From a virus, in the IMG/VR virus record IMGVR_UViG_3300046690_000366, positions 1 to 55,592 of that record: a stretch of 55,592 bases of DNA, one strand, 5' to 3'. Under the pieces are notes generated by a model. It was not told where the DNA came from and searched no databases. It saw only the letters and a program-made list of their open reading frames with translations. Shown in pieces: positions 41,033-49,952 of the stretch (the stretch's first letter is position 1; each line of letters begins with the position of its first letter). Made by a program: the position numbers and the translations under genes.

Positions 41033-41820
41033 AGTGGATCATTATTTTGTTATCGTGCTGCTCGTGTTTTGGTCAGGCGTTTAGCTTTGCAGACCCAACA
41101 GTGGCGTCATTTGGTGGAGCGCCTGCTGCTGGAAATTCTGGACTTTCTAATCTCCTTGCAGGGGCCACGGATGGCTACCCAGTTTATGTGGATTACACAG
41201 CCGACAATTACGCGTCCAATGCAACGTCGGCTGTGATTACCGATAATTGGACGAATCATTTGGATGGCACGAGCGTCATTTCGGACCATACCAAATGGGC
41301 GTTGATCGATGCCAGTGTGCTCAACGGTCACAAGGGCATTCACATGCCTTCCTCGGTTGGGAGCCTAACCAACCAAGTATATACACTTCCTTCTCCCCAT
41401 GAAGTATGGGCTGTGGCTGCGATTACCAATATATCTAACCCGACGATCTTTGACTCAATCAGTGCAGCGCAGAGAAACGCAGGGGTAGGTGTTTCTCCAA
41501 ACTTCAGAATGCAATCAATCGGAGGCTCCGTTCATATAGATGGCAGTCTGAACAACATGACCAATAGATACATGATGTTTCGATTCAATTTTACCGATGG
41601 CGCCTCACAGTGGTGGACAAATGGAATATCGGTAGTAAGCGGAAATCTGGCAACAAATGTAGTGTCTGGGTTAGTGATATTGAACGGCCAGACTTTGAGC
41701 GGCGCTGGCAACGTCTCACTCGTTGCATTGCGCGTATTCGCAACCAACCTTTCGGCGGGAGCGGTTAGCACCATGTCGAACTACATCTTCACGAACTATT
41801 TCCCCAGCGGTTTCCCATGA
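41029..41820 (+). CDS. secreted LamG/ConA-like lectin
   Basis: 263 residues. The signal peptide MKWIIILLSCCSCFGQA is followed by a beta-sandwich that ends VSLVALRVFATNLSAGAVST and NYIFTNYF, a layout of LamG/ConA-like lectin domains. The start overlaps the previous stop by ATGA. It probably binds glycans. It may be a fibre tip or a secreted host-surface protein. Confidence 0.55.
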   Translation: MKWIIILLSCCSCFGQAFSFADPTVASFGGAPAAGNSGLSNLLAGATDGYPVYVDYTADNYASNATSAVITDNWTNHLDGTSVISDHTKWALIDASVLNGHKGIHMPSSVGSLTNQVYTLPSPHEVWAVAAITNISNPTIFDSISAAQRNAGVGVSPNFRMQSIGGSVHIDGSLNNMTNRYMMFRFNFTDGASQWWTNGISVVSGNLATNVVSGLVILNGQTLSGAGNVSLVALRVFATNLSAGAVSTMSNYIFTNYFPSGFP

Positions 41821-43895
41821 GGCTGGCTTTGTTCATTTGCCTGTTCTCATTGTCCGCGATTGGCGGGACATTCTATGTCGCAACCAATGGGAATGATTCA
41901 TGGAGCGGAACGTTGGCGTCTCCAAACGGTGGGAATACGGACGGTCCATTCTTAACTCTTCCAGCGGCTCGGAATGCATCAAGAATAGCGAACCCACAAA
42001 CGAGTGCTTGTGTGGTCTATGTCGAACAGGGCAACTACATAATGGATTCACAGTTGTTTCTTACCAACACAGACAGCGGTTCATTGGCGCATCCGATGAT
42101 TTACAGCAATTATCCCGGTCACAGTCCAATACTCATTGGAGGTCATTTTCTGACCACATGGTCTGCTGTAACAAATGCAACCGTGTTGGCAAAGCTCTCC
42201 GCTAGTGCTCAGACGAATGTTGTTCAAGCCGATGTAAGCAGTTACTCGATAAGCCCTGTAGCTGAATATGGTTATCCAGCACAGTTTCCCCCCACAGGAT
42301 GGAAACCAGTGAACGAGCTTTACTTCAATCAGATACCAATGACCATTGCGAGGTATCCCAACGGAGAGACAAACTGGCTTCTGATGGGAACAATCATAGA
42401 TACGAATAAGTGGACTTGTACTAATACAGTTCCATACACATGGCTTTCAGGTACCAGCGGACTTCAGGTCGTTGGTTACATCCGAGCGGATTATGCGTTC
42501 TTTTCTTCGTTTGTAACTGCTATCGACACCAACACGACAACCATCACAGTTGACCCCACTCCGATTGGAGCTACACGGCACACAGCCTTTCTTAACCAGA
42601 GGTACTTCTTCCAGAACCTGTTGTCTGAACTCGATTCAGCCGGGGAATACTATATCGACCGGACCGCATCAAATATCTACTTTTGGCCACCGACAAACAT
42701 TGCGGGAGCTGAGTGCTTGTTTGGAACGACTTCAAACCTCCTGCAAATCAACAACGCGAGCAACATCCAGATTTGCGGTTTAACCTTTGAAGGAACAACG
42801 AAGTATTTAGCTACTGTTGCTGGCAGCAGCAACATTGCGTTCGGACATTGCACACTTAGAAACTGTGCCGGGCAAGGGCTTTACGTTTCAACATCTCCAG
42901 GTAGCGGTATTGATCGTTCAACACTGTACGGAACCGGACAAGCCCCGGTGTATCTCGATGGTGGCGATAGAACCACTTTAACTCCAGGCAGCAATTACGC
43001 CAACAACTGCACCATTCATGACTATGCGCGTTTAGACAGAACCTATCAACCAGGGGTTCACTTCAATGGTGTAGGTATCACAATGGCGCACAACCTCATC
43101 TATAACTGTCCACACAGCGCCATACTCGGCAACGGAAACGACAACCTGGTTGAGTACAATCATATTCATGATACAAACCTTGAAACGGCAGACGCAGCAG
43201 CTATTTACATCAACGCTGACTGGACCATGTGCGGGAATGTCTTCCGGTTTAATTATATCCACGATGTCCACCAGCTTTCCGGAGCAACTGATATAACCGG
43301 AGTAATTGGGATTTACTTTGATGCAGCTTTGAGTGGCAACTCGATTTACGGCAACTGTTTCAATCGCATCGATAAGTACGGAATCTTCGTTGGCGGCGGG
43401 AGGAGCACGATTATATCTAACAACTGTTTTGCCAGTGTTTATTACCCCACTCTCATCAGTCAAGAACTCACACGTAATAACGGGTTGCTTCTATCGTTAT
43501 CCAACAAGCTGGTAGCTCTTCCGTACAACACCCCGCCCTGGAGCACCAAGTATCCATTTCTTTCAAGCATACTCACAGACCCCGCTCACATTACCCTTGC
43601 GATGAATGATGTGATCACGACTTGCACACAGACCAATGCACACTTTGGAGCTGCTTTGTGGACGGTGTTTCAGGACGGTGCGGGAACAAACGTGGCCCAG
43701 CTTAATAACTATGCCAGTGGTGACGCGCTCTATGTGAATTATCCGGCTGACAATTTCAGGCTCCAAACCAACTCGCCGCTCTATTCTCTAACACCAGCAT
43801 GGACGGATATTCCTTATGATCTGATTGGGCCATTGGCCGATCCCGCACCTCCCGCCAGTGGGTTCTCCGGCACCGGCAACTTCACTTTCAGATGA
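41817..43895 (+). CDS. secreted beta-helix polysaccharide depolymerase candidate
   Basis: 692 residues. The signal peptide MRLALFICLFSLSAIG precedes FYVATNGNDSWSGTLASPN, the classic start of right-handed beta-helix polysaccharide-degrading enzymes. Residues 330-600 show beta-helix rungs with NNxxxxNCxxxx and IHDTNLETADAAAIYIN. The C-terminus ends SGFSGTGNFTFR, a tag shared with the gene at 44662. Catalytic residues cannot be placed from the sequence alone. It probably degrades a cell-surface or environmental polysaccharide. Confidence 0.65.
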   Translation: MRLALFICLFSLSAIGGTFYVATNGNDSWSGTLASPNGGNTDGPFLTLPAARNASRIANPQTSACVVYVEQGNYIMDSQLFLTNTDSGSLAHPMIYSNYPGHSPILIGGHFLTTWSAVTNATVLAKLSASAQTNVVQADVSSYSISPVAEYGYPAQFPPTGWKPVNELYFNQIPMTIARYPNGETNWLLMGTIIDTNKWTCTNTVPYTWLSGTSGLQVVGYIRADYAFFSSFVTAIDTNTTTITVDPTPIGATRHTAFLNQRYFFQNLLSELDSAGEYYIDRTASNIYFWPPTNIAGAECLFGTTSNLLQINNASNIQICGLTFEGTTKYLATVAGSSNIAFGHCTLRNCAGQGLYVSTSPGSGIDRSTLYGTGQAPVYLDGGDRTTLTPGSNYANNCTIHDYARLDRTYQPGVHFNGVGITMAHNLIYNCPHSAILGNGNDNLVEYNHIHDTNLETADAAAIYINADWTMCGNVFRFNYIHDVHQLSGATDITGVIGIYFDAALSGNSIYGNCFNRIDKYGIFVGGGRSTIISNNCFASVYYPTLISQELTRNNGLLLSLSNKLVALPYNTPPWSTKYPFLSSILTDPAHITLAMNDVITTCTQTNAHFGAALWTVFQDGAGTNVAQLNNYASGDALYVNYPADNFRLQTNSPLYSLTPAWTDIPYDLIGPLADPAPPASGFSGTGNFTFR

Positions 43896-44665
43896 AATCC
43901 ATTATCACAATTTGGACGTTAATGTTCACAATTTGGACATACGCCGACCTGACGGTTGGCACCATCAACGCCACGGCAGTGAATGCTGGCACGGTGACGA
44001 ACGCTCCGTCAGCGTCAGGCAGTTACAACCCAACCAATAACTCAGATAACGTAACTCCCGATTATTGGGTTTACGCGAATGATGTGTCGTCATCTCCGGT
44101 ATCGTCTTGGCCAGATAGGACAACGAATGGAATAAACCTTTCAGCCGCCACCACTGAGAGGCCGGCATTAATAACATCCGGACTTAACGGTCTGAATTAC
44201 ATTGCTTTTGATGGAACGCAAAACAGGATGAAAAACACCGTTTACCAGCAAGCACAACCCAACGAGATTGTATTTGTGGCGGCGTTTACAAATACCGGAA
44301 ACACTTTCTTCTTCGATTGCACCAACGGCAGCGCAGCGCACTATTACGGACTTATTGGGAACGCCTACAGGATATCTGGAGGTTCTCAACAGGACGTTGG
44401 GATATTTGTTACAAACAAATGGATGGTATTGGACGTGGTGTTCAATGATGCGTCCTCGGCTATTTACACAAATAACGTCTCGGTTGGAAGTATCTCAGCG
44501 CTTGGCACGAATCCCCAGTCAGGAATAGAGATTGGAACCGGGATTGATGTGTTCTTTGGCAATGTGGCCTTTGCTGAGATTCTTGGATATAAGGCAGTCC
44601 TCGGAACCACCGCTAGGTTGAACCTGTTTAATTACCTTACAAACAAGTACGTCCTTCCACCATGA
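43892..44665 (+). CDS. secreted LamG-like protein
   Basis: 257 residues. The N-terminus MKSIITIWTLMFTIWTYA is a weaker signal peptide. The beta-sandwich has VFVAAFTNTGNTFFFDC and a C-terminal EILGYKAVLGTTARLNLFNYL, the same end pattern as other LamG-like members of this cluster. Start overlaps by ATGA. Confidence 0.5.
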   Translation: MKSIITIWTLMFTIWTYADLTVGTINATAVNAGTVTNAPSASGSYNPTNNSDNVTPDYWVYANDVSSSPVSSWPDRTTNGINLSAATTERPALITSGLNGLNYIAFDGTQNRMKNTVYQQAQPNEIVFVAAFTNTGNTFFFDCTNGSAAHYYGLIGNAYRISGGSQQDVGIFVTNKWMVLDVVFNDASSAIYTNNVSVGSISALGTNPQSGIEIGTGIDVFFGNVAFAEILGYKAVLGTTARLNLFNYLTNKYVLPP

Positions 44666-46179
44666 AATGGTTGCTCTTCATTTTCATGTCGGGAACTGCT
44701 TATTGCGCCACCAACACGGCAGTCAGTGTTGATCGCGCTGACGTGCTTGCTGCGATTGCATTGTCGTCTGATGGTGATACTGTGCTAATCCCATCCGGTT
44801 CGGCCCACTACACCACGAACATGACTTTCAACAAGGCAATCTGGTTAATTGGGGCAGGGACAAACAGCACAATTATTTACGACGATATACCAAATGGAAG
44901 TGATTCTCTTGGAGATCTCTCATCGATAATTCAAATCAGCACAGTGTCGAATTCAAACTATCGCCTGTCCGGTATATGCTTTCCGAGCAACACAGTCAGA
45001 AGCGCTGTTCTTGGGGTGGCTAAAATACAGATTACAGGTTCTGGCAAAGCAATCAGAATTGATCACTGTTTATTTGAAAGCAATCCACAGCTTCGGTCCA
45101 GGGATATTACATGGAATAACTACAGTCTTGGAGTAGTGGATCATTGTTCTTTTTGGGCTGGTGCGAATCTCAGCTTCATCCACAATACATGGAAAGATAA
45201 ACTTTTCGGCGACGGCTCATGGCAAGACGACGATTCATTTGGGACAACAAATACCGTCGTTGTTGAAGACTGCGATTTTCACGGAGTTTCTTCTACTACG
45301 GGTGTGACTGATTGCTACGACGGTGGAAGATATTGCGTGCGTCATTGTTTCCTTGAAGACTGTCATTTGGATTCGCACGAGGGTGGAAGCAGAACTAGGG
45401 CAACCAGACAAATCGAGGTTTATAACAATACAGGGCTGGCGCATGATAGCAACGGATTGTTGCTTTCCCAGCGAGGAGGAAGCAGCGTTATTTTCAGCAA
45501 CACGATGACGGGGTTCGCCAATCTAGCGGGGCTTTATAATTACCGCAGCATTGTTTACTATCCAACTTGGGGCGGGGCGAGCGGGACAAACATTTGGGAC
45601 CAGAACTCGGGTATTTTGGCTAGTGGAACTTTCAACGGCGCGAATGGAGACACGACGGTTCTAACCGATACAAACAAAGCGTGGACGGTAAATCAGTGGA
45701 TCGGCTGCACAGTTCAACAAGACGCCACTTGGGCCACAAATATAAACGGTCACTTCTACGGTTTAATCACAGCCAACACTGCGACAACTTTAACCACACG
45801 CGCAAACGCATTGGGCGCTCAAATGACATGGACGAATGGCGATCCGTATGCGATTTACTGGACCACGAACACACTCGACCAGCCAGGAGAGGGCAAGGAT
45901 ACAGTTATTTTTAGCCTTGCCGATCCACCGACTCCAGCACAGTGGCCGAACCAGACGCTTACACCTTGTTACGAATGGAACAACACGCCATCCAATTTGA
46001 AGTTCTTTGCTTACGAGAATGTGAGAACAAATCAGCACTATTACGATGGGCTGGCTAAGCCGGGATACACACCTTTGATTTACCCGCATCCTCTGGTGAC
46101 GGCGCAAGATGGAGGCGCAACTAATAATTCAGTTTTCGCCCCCCTTTTCTCCGGGTCAGGATCGTTCTTCCTTAGATGA
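44662..46179 (+). CDS. secreted pectate-lyase-like beta-helix protein
   Basis: 505 residues. The signal peptide MKWLLFIFMSGTAYC is followed by a right-handed beta-helix: DGDTVLIPSGSAHY, AIWLIGAGTNSTII, then HCLFESNPQ-type and VEDCDFHGVSS rungs. A C-terminal segment YPHPLVTAQDGG recurs in the gene at 49952. It ends GSGSFFLR, like the 41817 gene (GTGNFTFR). A polysaccharide lyase-like role is possible; catalytic residues not assigned. Confidence 0.6.
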   Translation: MKWLLFIFMSGTAYCATNTAVSVDRADVLAAIALSSDGDTVLIPSGSAHYTTNMTFNKAIWLIGAGTNSTIIYDDIPNGSDSLGDLSSIIQISTVSNSNYRLSGICFPSNTVRSAVLGVAKIQITGSGKAIRIDHCLFESNPQLRSRDITWNNYSLGVVDHCSFWAGANLSFIHNTWKDKLFGDGSWQDDDSFGTTNTVVVEDCDFHGVSSTTGVTDCYDGGRYCVRHCFLEDCHLDSHEGGSRTRATRQIEVYNNTGLAHDSNGLLLSQRGGSSVIFSNTMTGFANLAGLYNYRSIVYYPTWGGASGTNIWDQNSGILASGTFNGANGDTTVLTDTNKAWTVNQWIGCTVQQDATWATNINGHFYGLITANTATTLTTRANALGAQMTWTNGDPYAIYWTTNTLDQPGEGKDTVIFSLADPPTPAQWPNQTLTPCYEWNNTPSNLKFFAYENVRTNQHYYDGLAKPGYTPLIYPHPLVTAQDGGATNNSVFAPLFSGSGSFFLR

Positions 46180-46709
46180 AACACATCGCCTTAATCTCAT
46201 TGCTCTGTGTGGCGGCGTCACTTCCGCCAATGCCACCGATGCCAAAGCCGGTCCTACGTTCTCCTAAGGACGCAGCAAGTCAGCCTGTGGTGATCAAGCC
46301 AGCCGTCACAGTGGCTCCTGTGATGCGGCAGATAACCCTTGCGTGGGATTACCCGACCAACCTGATAGCGGGGGTCCAGTTTGAGGTTTGGGCGGCTCCT
46401 ACCCTGTTCCAGGGACCGCCATTGACCAATGCCACAAACGTTCCGAATGGGTTCAACCTGCTGATCGTCGTGGACCAACCTACCGCCGTCATCCAGTCCA
46501 ACCTTCCCCAGCAGTTCTTCATCGTCCGAGCCAAGTATCGGTCAACCGGAGCATATAGTCCGTGGAACCAATCTGAGCCAGAAGGTCCGGTTGGACTAAC
46601 CGCTCCCAAGACAGGCCAGATCTTGTCCAACACCATTACCTTGAGCGCCGTGGTTCGGTCGCCGTTAACCTTTCCGTGGAGTCCCGGTGGGCTCAATGTA
46701 ACTCCATGA
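46176..46709 (+). CDS. secreted fibronectin-III-like protein
   Basis: 177 residues. The signal peptide MKHIALISLLCVAAS is followed by a Pro-rich linker and a single fibronectin-III-like domain (ITLAWDYPTNLIAGVQFEVW and RAKYRSTGAYSPWNQSEP). The last gene of the first group before the lysis cluster. It may present a carbohydrate-binding or protein-binding surface. Confidence 0.55.
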   Translation: MKHIALISLLCVAASLPPMPPMPKPVLRSPKDAASQPVVIKPAVTVAPVMRQITLAWDYPTNLIAGVQFEVWAAPTLFQGPPLTNATNVPNGFNLLIVVDQPTAVIQSNLPQQFFIVRAKYRSTGAYSPWNQSEPEGPVGLTAPKTGQILSNTITLSAVVRSPLTFPWSPGGLNVTP

Positions 46710-47005
46710 CTCAAGCTGAACACAAACGGGATATGAAACTCCTCATCAAAGCAATCGTTTACGCCCGCAGGCAAGGGGATGATGAGGAAGCCAAGAAACT
46801 ATCTCAGTATAAGCAGCACCTCAAACGCCACCGATGGTGCGCTGACTGTGGGGTTCCACTGTCACATTCGGCGTGGCGGGTAGGTTCTGTTCGGTGCAGG
46901 ATGCACTCCAACATCGCTCAGTTTTACAGCACAATACCACGACGATTAGGAGACCATGACACCAGAATCCGACGAACCCAAAAGGAACCTGCGACGCGGA
47001 TATGA
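46706..47005 (+). CDS. small zinc-binding protein
   Basis: 99 residues from ATG 46706 (ATGA overlap). Basic helix, then CADCGVPLSHSAWRVGSVRC, two CxxC-like knuckles that suggest zinc binding. The first gene of the lysis-type cluster. No endolysin motif. Confidence 0.5.
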   Translation: MTQAEHKRDMKLLIKAIVYARRQGDDEEAKKLSQYKQHLKRHRWCADCGVPLSHSAWRVGSVRCRMHSNIAQFYSTIPRRLGDHDTRIRRTQKEPATRI

Positions 47006-47225
47006 AAACGGCGGCGACTGGACAGAATACCGGAGGTTGGTCATTGCTCAACTTCAAGAACTTACCGATCAACAGAGGGACTTGATAGTGACACTCAGCA
47101 AACTCGAATCAGATGTGGCCTCACTGAAGGCAAAGCAGGCGGCTCGCGATAAACTGATGTGGATCATGGTGGCGTGCATCATACCCATTGTTTTTGCTAT
47201 GGTATTGGAAAGAGTGAAAAAGTGA
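46956..47225 (+). CDS. XhlA-like protein with C-terminal membrane span
   Basis: 89 residues. Acidic and coiled-coil N-terminal two thirds (ELTDQQRDLIVTLSKLE) and a C-terminal span WIMVACIIPIVFAMVL, the layout of XhlA/hemolysin-XhlA proteins, which act with holins. AGGAG lies three bases before the ATG. It overlaps the previous gene by 50 bases. Confidence 0.6.
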   Translation: MTPESDEPKRNLRRGYENGGDWTEYRRLVIAQLQELTDQQRDLIVTLSKLESDVASLKAKQAARDKLMWIMVACIIPIVFAMVLERVKK

Positions 47226-47509
47226 GCATTGAATCTATCATCGTCGTTTTACTTGTTTTCCAGACCGTTTTGTCGGTTGTGTCCTTTTTCATCTCGTTTT
47301 TCGACAGGCGGCGTATAGAAGGCAGGATTCACGTGGTACACCTTGCCACCGACGGCATGAAGGATGCGCTCGTGGCGGCGACGGACGCGGCGGCGTTCTT
47401 GAGGGGTGAGGCATCTCAAAGGACAAAAGATGCTCCACAACCCATGCAGCGGTTGCAGCAGATTGAGAAACAAATCGAGAAGACCGGCCAACCAGATGCA
47501 CAAAAATGA
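47222..47509 (+). CDS. membrane-anchored coiled-coil protein
   Basis: 95 residues from GTG 47222 (GTGA overlap). N-terminal span IIVVLLVFQTVLSVVSFFISF, then an amphipathic helix. Layout resembles an inner-membrane spanin or a holin partner; no family recognised. Confidence 0.5.
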   Translation: MSIESIIVVLLVFQTVLSVVSFFISFFDRRRIEGRIHVVHLATDGMKDALVAATDAAAFLRGEASQRTKDAPQPMQRLQQIEKQIEKTGQPDAQK

Positions 47510-47747
47510 AAGACGAAAATGGTATCGTATCGCCCGAAAGGTATCCGGCTACATGGGCTTGCTGGCTATGGCTGCTGGCATGTTCTACCTCACCTTGCAT
47601 TCGTTCAGGCCCAACCAATCATGGCCCCTGGGTGTCACTGCCACTGACGCTCTCATCCTTATCATCACCGGACTGTCACTATACTTAATATCTGCCCGCC
47701 GCCTTGAGGAGCGGGTCGAGGAACTGGAAGACAAAATAAACAAGTAA
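47496..47747 (+). CDS. two-span membrane protein, holin candidate
   Basis: 83 residues from ATG 47496. Two spans, MGLLAMAAGMFYLTLHSF and ALILIITGLSLYLISA, with a basic N-terminus and an acidic coiled-coil tail. Size and layout fit a class II holin; not proven. It overlaps the previous gene by 14 bases. Confidence 0.5.
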   Translation: MHKNERRKWYRIARKVSGYMGLLAMAAGMFYLTLHSFRPNQSWPLGVTATDALILIITGLSLYLISARRLEERVEELEDKINK

Positions 47748-47748
47748 T

Positions 47749-48021
47749 ATGCTACAGCACATCTTAACAAACTGGAAAACGACCTCGGCTGGAATCGTGA
47801 CGATTCTAGGCAGCGTCATTCATTTAATCTTTTCGATTAAAGCTGGAAGCGCCAACGAGAACACTTGGACCATCGTCATAACCGCAATCTTGACTGGGGT
47901 AGGTTTGATCTTTGCCGGTGATGCCGGGGCCAGCGCCACCAAGGTTGAGACTGAAGCCATCAAAACCGCTGTTGTTACCGGCGACACCAGCATACTCAAG
48001 AAAACCGATACCAAACCATGA
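47749..48021 (+). CDS. holin-like protein
   Basis: 90 residues. NWKTTSAGIVTILGSVIHL and TIVITAILTGVGLIFAGD are two membrane spans with the NWKTT N-terminal motif of common phage holins; a charged tail follows. One A/T base separates it from the previous stop. The strongest holin candidate here. Confidence 0.6.
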   Translation: MLQHILTNWKTTSAGIVTILGSVIHLIFSIKAGSANENTWTIVITAILTGVGLIFAGDAGASATKVETEAIKTAVVTGDTSILKKTDTKP

Positions 48022-48167
48022 GCACATACTTCCTGATAGTATTCTTAATCCTGTTCGGCGTGACCGGATTGGTCGGCACGTCCATACCACATTGGGTGGT
48101 GGACATATCCGACTTGGCGGCGGCACTGTCCCTGCTCATCACCGCCAACCCTTGGAGGAAGCCATGA
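48018..48167 (+). CDS. 49-residue membrane protein
   Basis: MSTYFLIVFLILFGVTGLVG with a second hydrophobic stretch DLAAALSLLI. Coupled by ATGA on both sides, which supports coding. A lysis or inhibitor role is possible. Confidence 0.5.
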   Translation: MSTYFLIVFLILFGVTGLVGTSIPHWVVDISDLAAALSLLITANPWRKP

Positions 48168-48502
48168 AACGATTAATCACCCTGTTCTCACTCCTAGCCC
48201 TGATCGGCTGCACCACGCTTGGGACGTGGCAGACCAGCTCGGGCAAGTTCCTGGCGACCACAGCGACCACCGTGGACAGTGCCATGCAGGCATGGGCGAC
48301 GTTCGTTGTGGCCGGTAGAACCACCGCCGCACAGGAAGCCAAGGTCAAAGCCCTCTACATCCAGTACCAGAGCTACATGATGATTGCTACGAACTCGTAC
48401 GCTCTAGCTGTTAAGATAGGCGACCCATCGTACTTCACAGCCGCAAGTAACAACCTGTTCTATTCCAAAGAAGAAATAGTCGGAACCACCATATCACCAT
48501 GA
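48164..48502 (+). CDS. phage lipoprotein
   Basis: 112 residues from ATG 48164. LLALIGC is a lipobox with Cys16, so the protein is lipid-anchored; the mature part is Ala/Thr-rich and helical. Lies in the lysis cluster; may be a spanin-like outer-membrane partner or superinfection-exclusion factor. Confidence 0.6.
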   Translation: MKRLITLFSLLALIGCTTLGTWQTSSGKFLATTATTVDSAMQAWATFVVAGRTTAAQEAKVKALYIQYQSYMMIATNSYALAVKIGDPSYFTAASNNLFYSKEEIVGTTISP

Positions 48503-48512
48503 AAGGAATCAA

Positions 48513-48704
48513 ATGTCTGCTTCCCTGATCGCACAACTCATCATCGCCCTCGGACCCGCCGCCCTGCAACTGATTCAGGAGCTTGCGGCCCTGTGGTCTG
48601 CACCGTCGCTCACTCCGGAGCAGGTGCAGGCAATCTGTTCCAAGGCTCAGAAGTCTTACGACGATTACATCGCCGCGGCGCGCGCCGCCGCCAAGATCCC
48701 ATGA
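48513..48704 (+). CDS. small membrane-associated helix protein
   Basis: 63 residues with an AAAGGA site five bases upstream. N-terminal hydrophobic helix SLIAQLIIALGPAALQLIQE, then a Lys/Ala helix. Possibly an inner-membrane lysis accessory; unknown. Confidence 0.45.
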   Translation: MSASLIAQLIIALGPAALQLIQELAALWSAPSLTPEQVQAICSKAQKSYDDYIAAARAAAKIP

Positions 48705-48707
48705 ACT

Positions 48708-49952
48708 ATGAAGACTCGATTCATCCTGCTACTGGTCCTCCTGATCACGTTTGTCCTGTGTCCGTTGGCCTTTGCCCCAACGATTGATTCCTACCCCAAC
48801 ACAGGCACGCTGTCGTCAGGAGACATGTTCCTGTTGGAGGCGGCCAACCGGACCACGTACCGGAACATCACTTGGGGCCAGTTTCAGACGTTGATTTCGG
48901 CTACGACAGGAACTGGCAATTTCGTTACGATCAATGCCGTAACCAACTTCAACACCTACGATTTCAGCACGAACATCTTCGCTACCACAATCAATGCGGT
49001 GACGAACATCAATAACTACGACTTCACCACCAACCTGTTTGTTACCAACCTGTTCGCCCAGACGATCAATGCAGTAACAAACATCAGTGATTTCTTCTTC
49101 ACGACGAACTTCTTCACGACCAACCTGTTTGCGACGACGGTGAACAACATCACCAACATCAGCCAAACGGACATAACGACTAACCTATTCGTGACCAACG
49201 TGTTTGCCACCACCATCAATGCAGTCACCAACTTCGACACGTTCAACTTCTCGACCAACCTGTTTTCGACCAACATTTACACAACTAACCTTTTTGCTAC
49301 CACGGTTAATAACATCACGAATATCAGTCAGACGGACATCACCACGAACCTGTTCGTCACTAACCTATTTGCTACTACGGTTAACGCCGTCACCAACATC
49401 AGCAACTTCAGCTTCCTTACGAATCTCTACGTCACCAACCTTACGGTTCAGAACTTCAACCTGACCACTAACGGGTTCGTGCTCTCCTACGGCGGCATCG
49501 GGACCAATGAGACCTGGGTCGGTCCCACACTCTTCGTGGACACAAACAAGAGCGGTGTCATCGACATCCTGGACGCAGACGGCACCACCATCATTGCCGG
49601 ATACGACACCAACTTCAACGGGTTCTTCGGACGTGGGTATGCCGTCTCAACCAACTCGTGGTCTGGCGCCACCAACGCTGTTGATTTGACTCACGCTGAT
49701 ACTTACTACGTGAGCTATATCCCGGTCAGCCTGACGGGCGTCTCTGGAAAGCTGGGAGCCTATTCTTCCGGGGTGAGTCTCTCCATATCCAATGCCGCCT
49801 CGACGAACATCACCATTGATTACACCCCGTTCAGGACATCGGATGGGTTGCGAAGTTCCACACTGACCAACGCCACTATAGGTGAGTTCTGGATCAAGTT
49901 CAGTCCAGTATGGGGCACGACTCAACTGGTAGCTCGTCCAACCTTCTTCTGA
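48708..49952 (+). CDS. repeat fibre with signal peptide
   Basis: 414 residues. The signal peptide MKTRFILLLVLLITFVLCPL is followed by MFLLEAANRTTYRNITWGQF, a tail-fibre-type N-terminal module. Residues 75-245 consist of about seven units of the pattern ATTINAVTNI...TTNLFVTNLF, Asn/Thr-rich beta-strand repeats as in trimeric fibre shafts. Two units are identical in protein (23 residues) but differ at 14 of 23 codons, all synonymously. The C-terminal domain is compact and beta-rich. A receptor-binding fibre is likely. Confidence 0.65.
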   Translation: MKTRFILLLVLLITFVLCPLAFAPTIDSYPNTGTLSSGDMFLLEAANRTTYRNITWGQFQTLISATTGTGNFVTINAVTNFNTYDFSTNIFATTINAVTNINNYDFTTNLFVTNLFAQTINAVTNISDFFFTTNFFTTNLFATTVNNITNISQTDITTNLFVTNVFATTINAVTNFDTFNFSTNLFSTNIYTTNLFATTVNNITNISQTDITTNLFVTNLFATTVNAVTNISNFSFLTNLYVTNLTVQNFNLTTNGFVLSYGGIGTNETWVGPTLFVDTNKSGVIDILDADGTTIIAGYDTNFNGFFGRGYAVSTNSWSGATNAVDLTHADTYYVSYIPVSLTGVSGKLGAYSSGVSLSISNAASTNITIDYTPFRTSDGLRSSTLTNATIGEFWIKFSPVWGTTQLVARPTFF

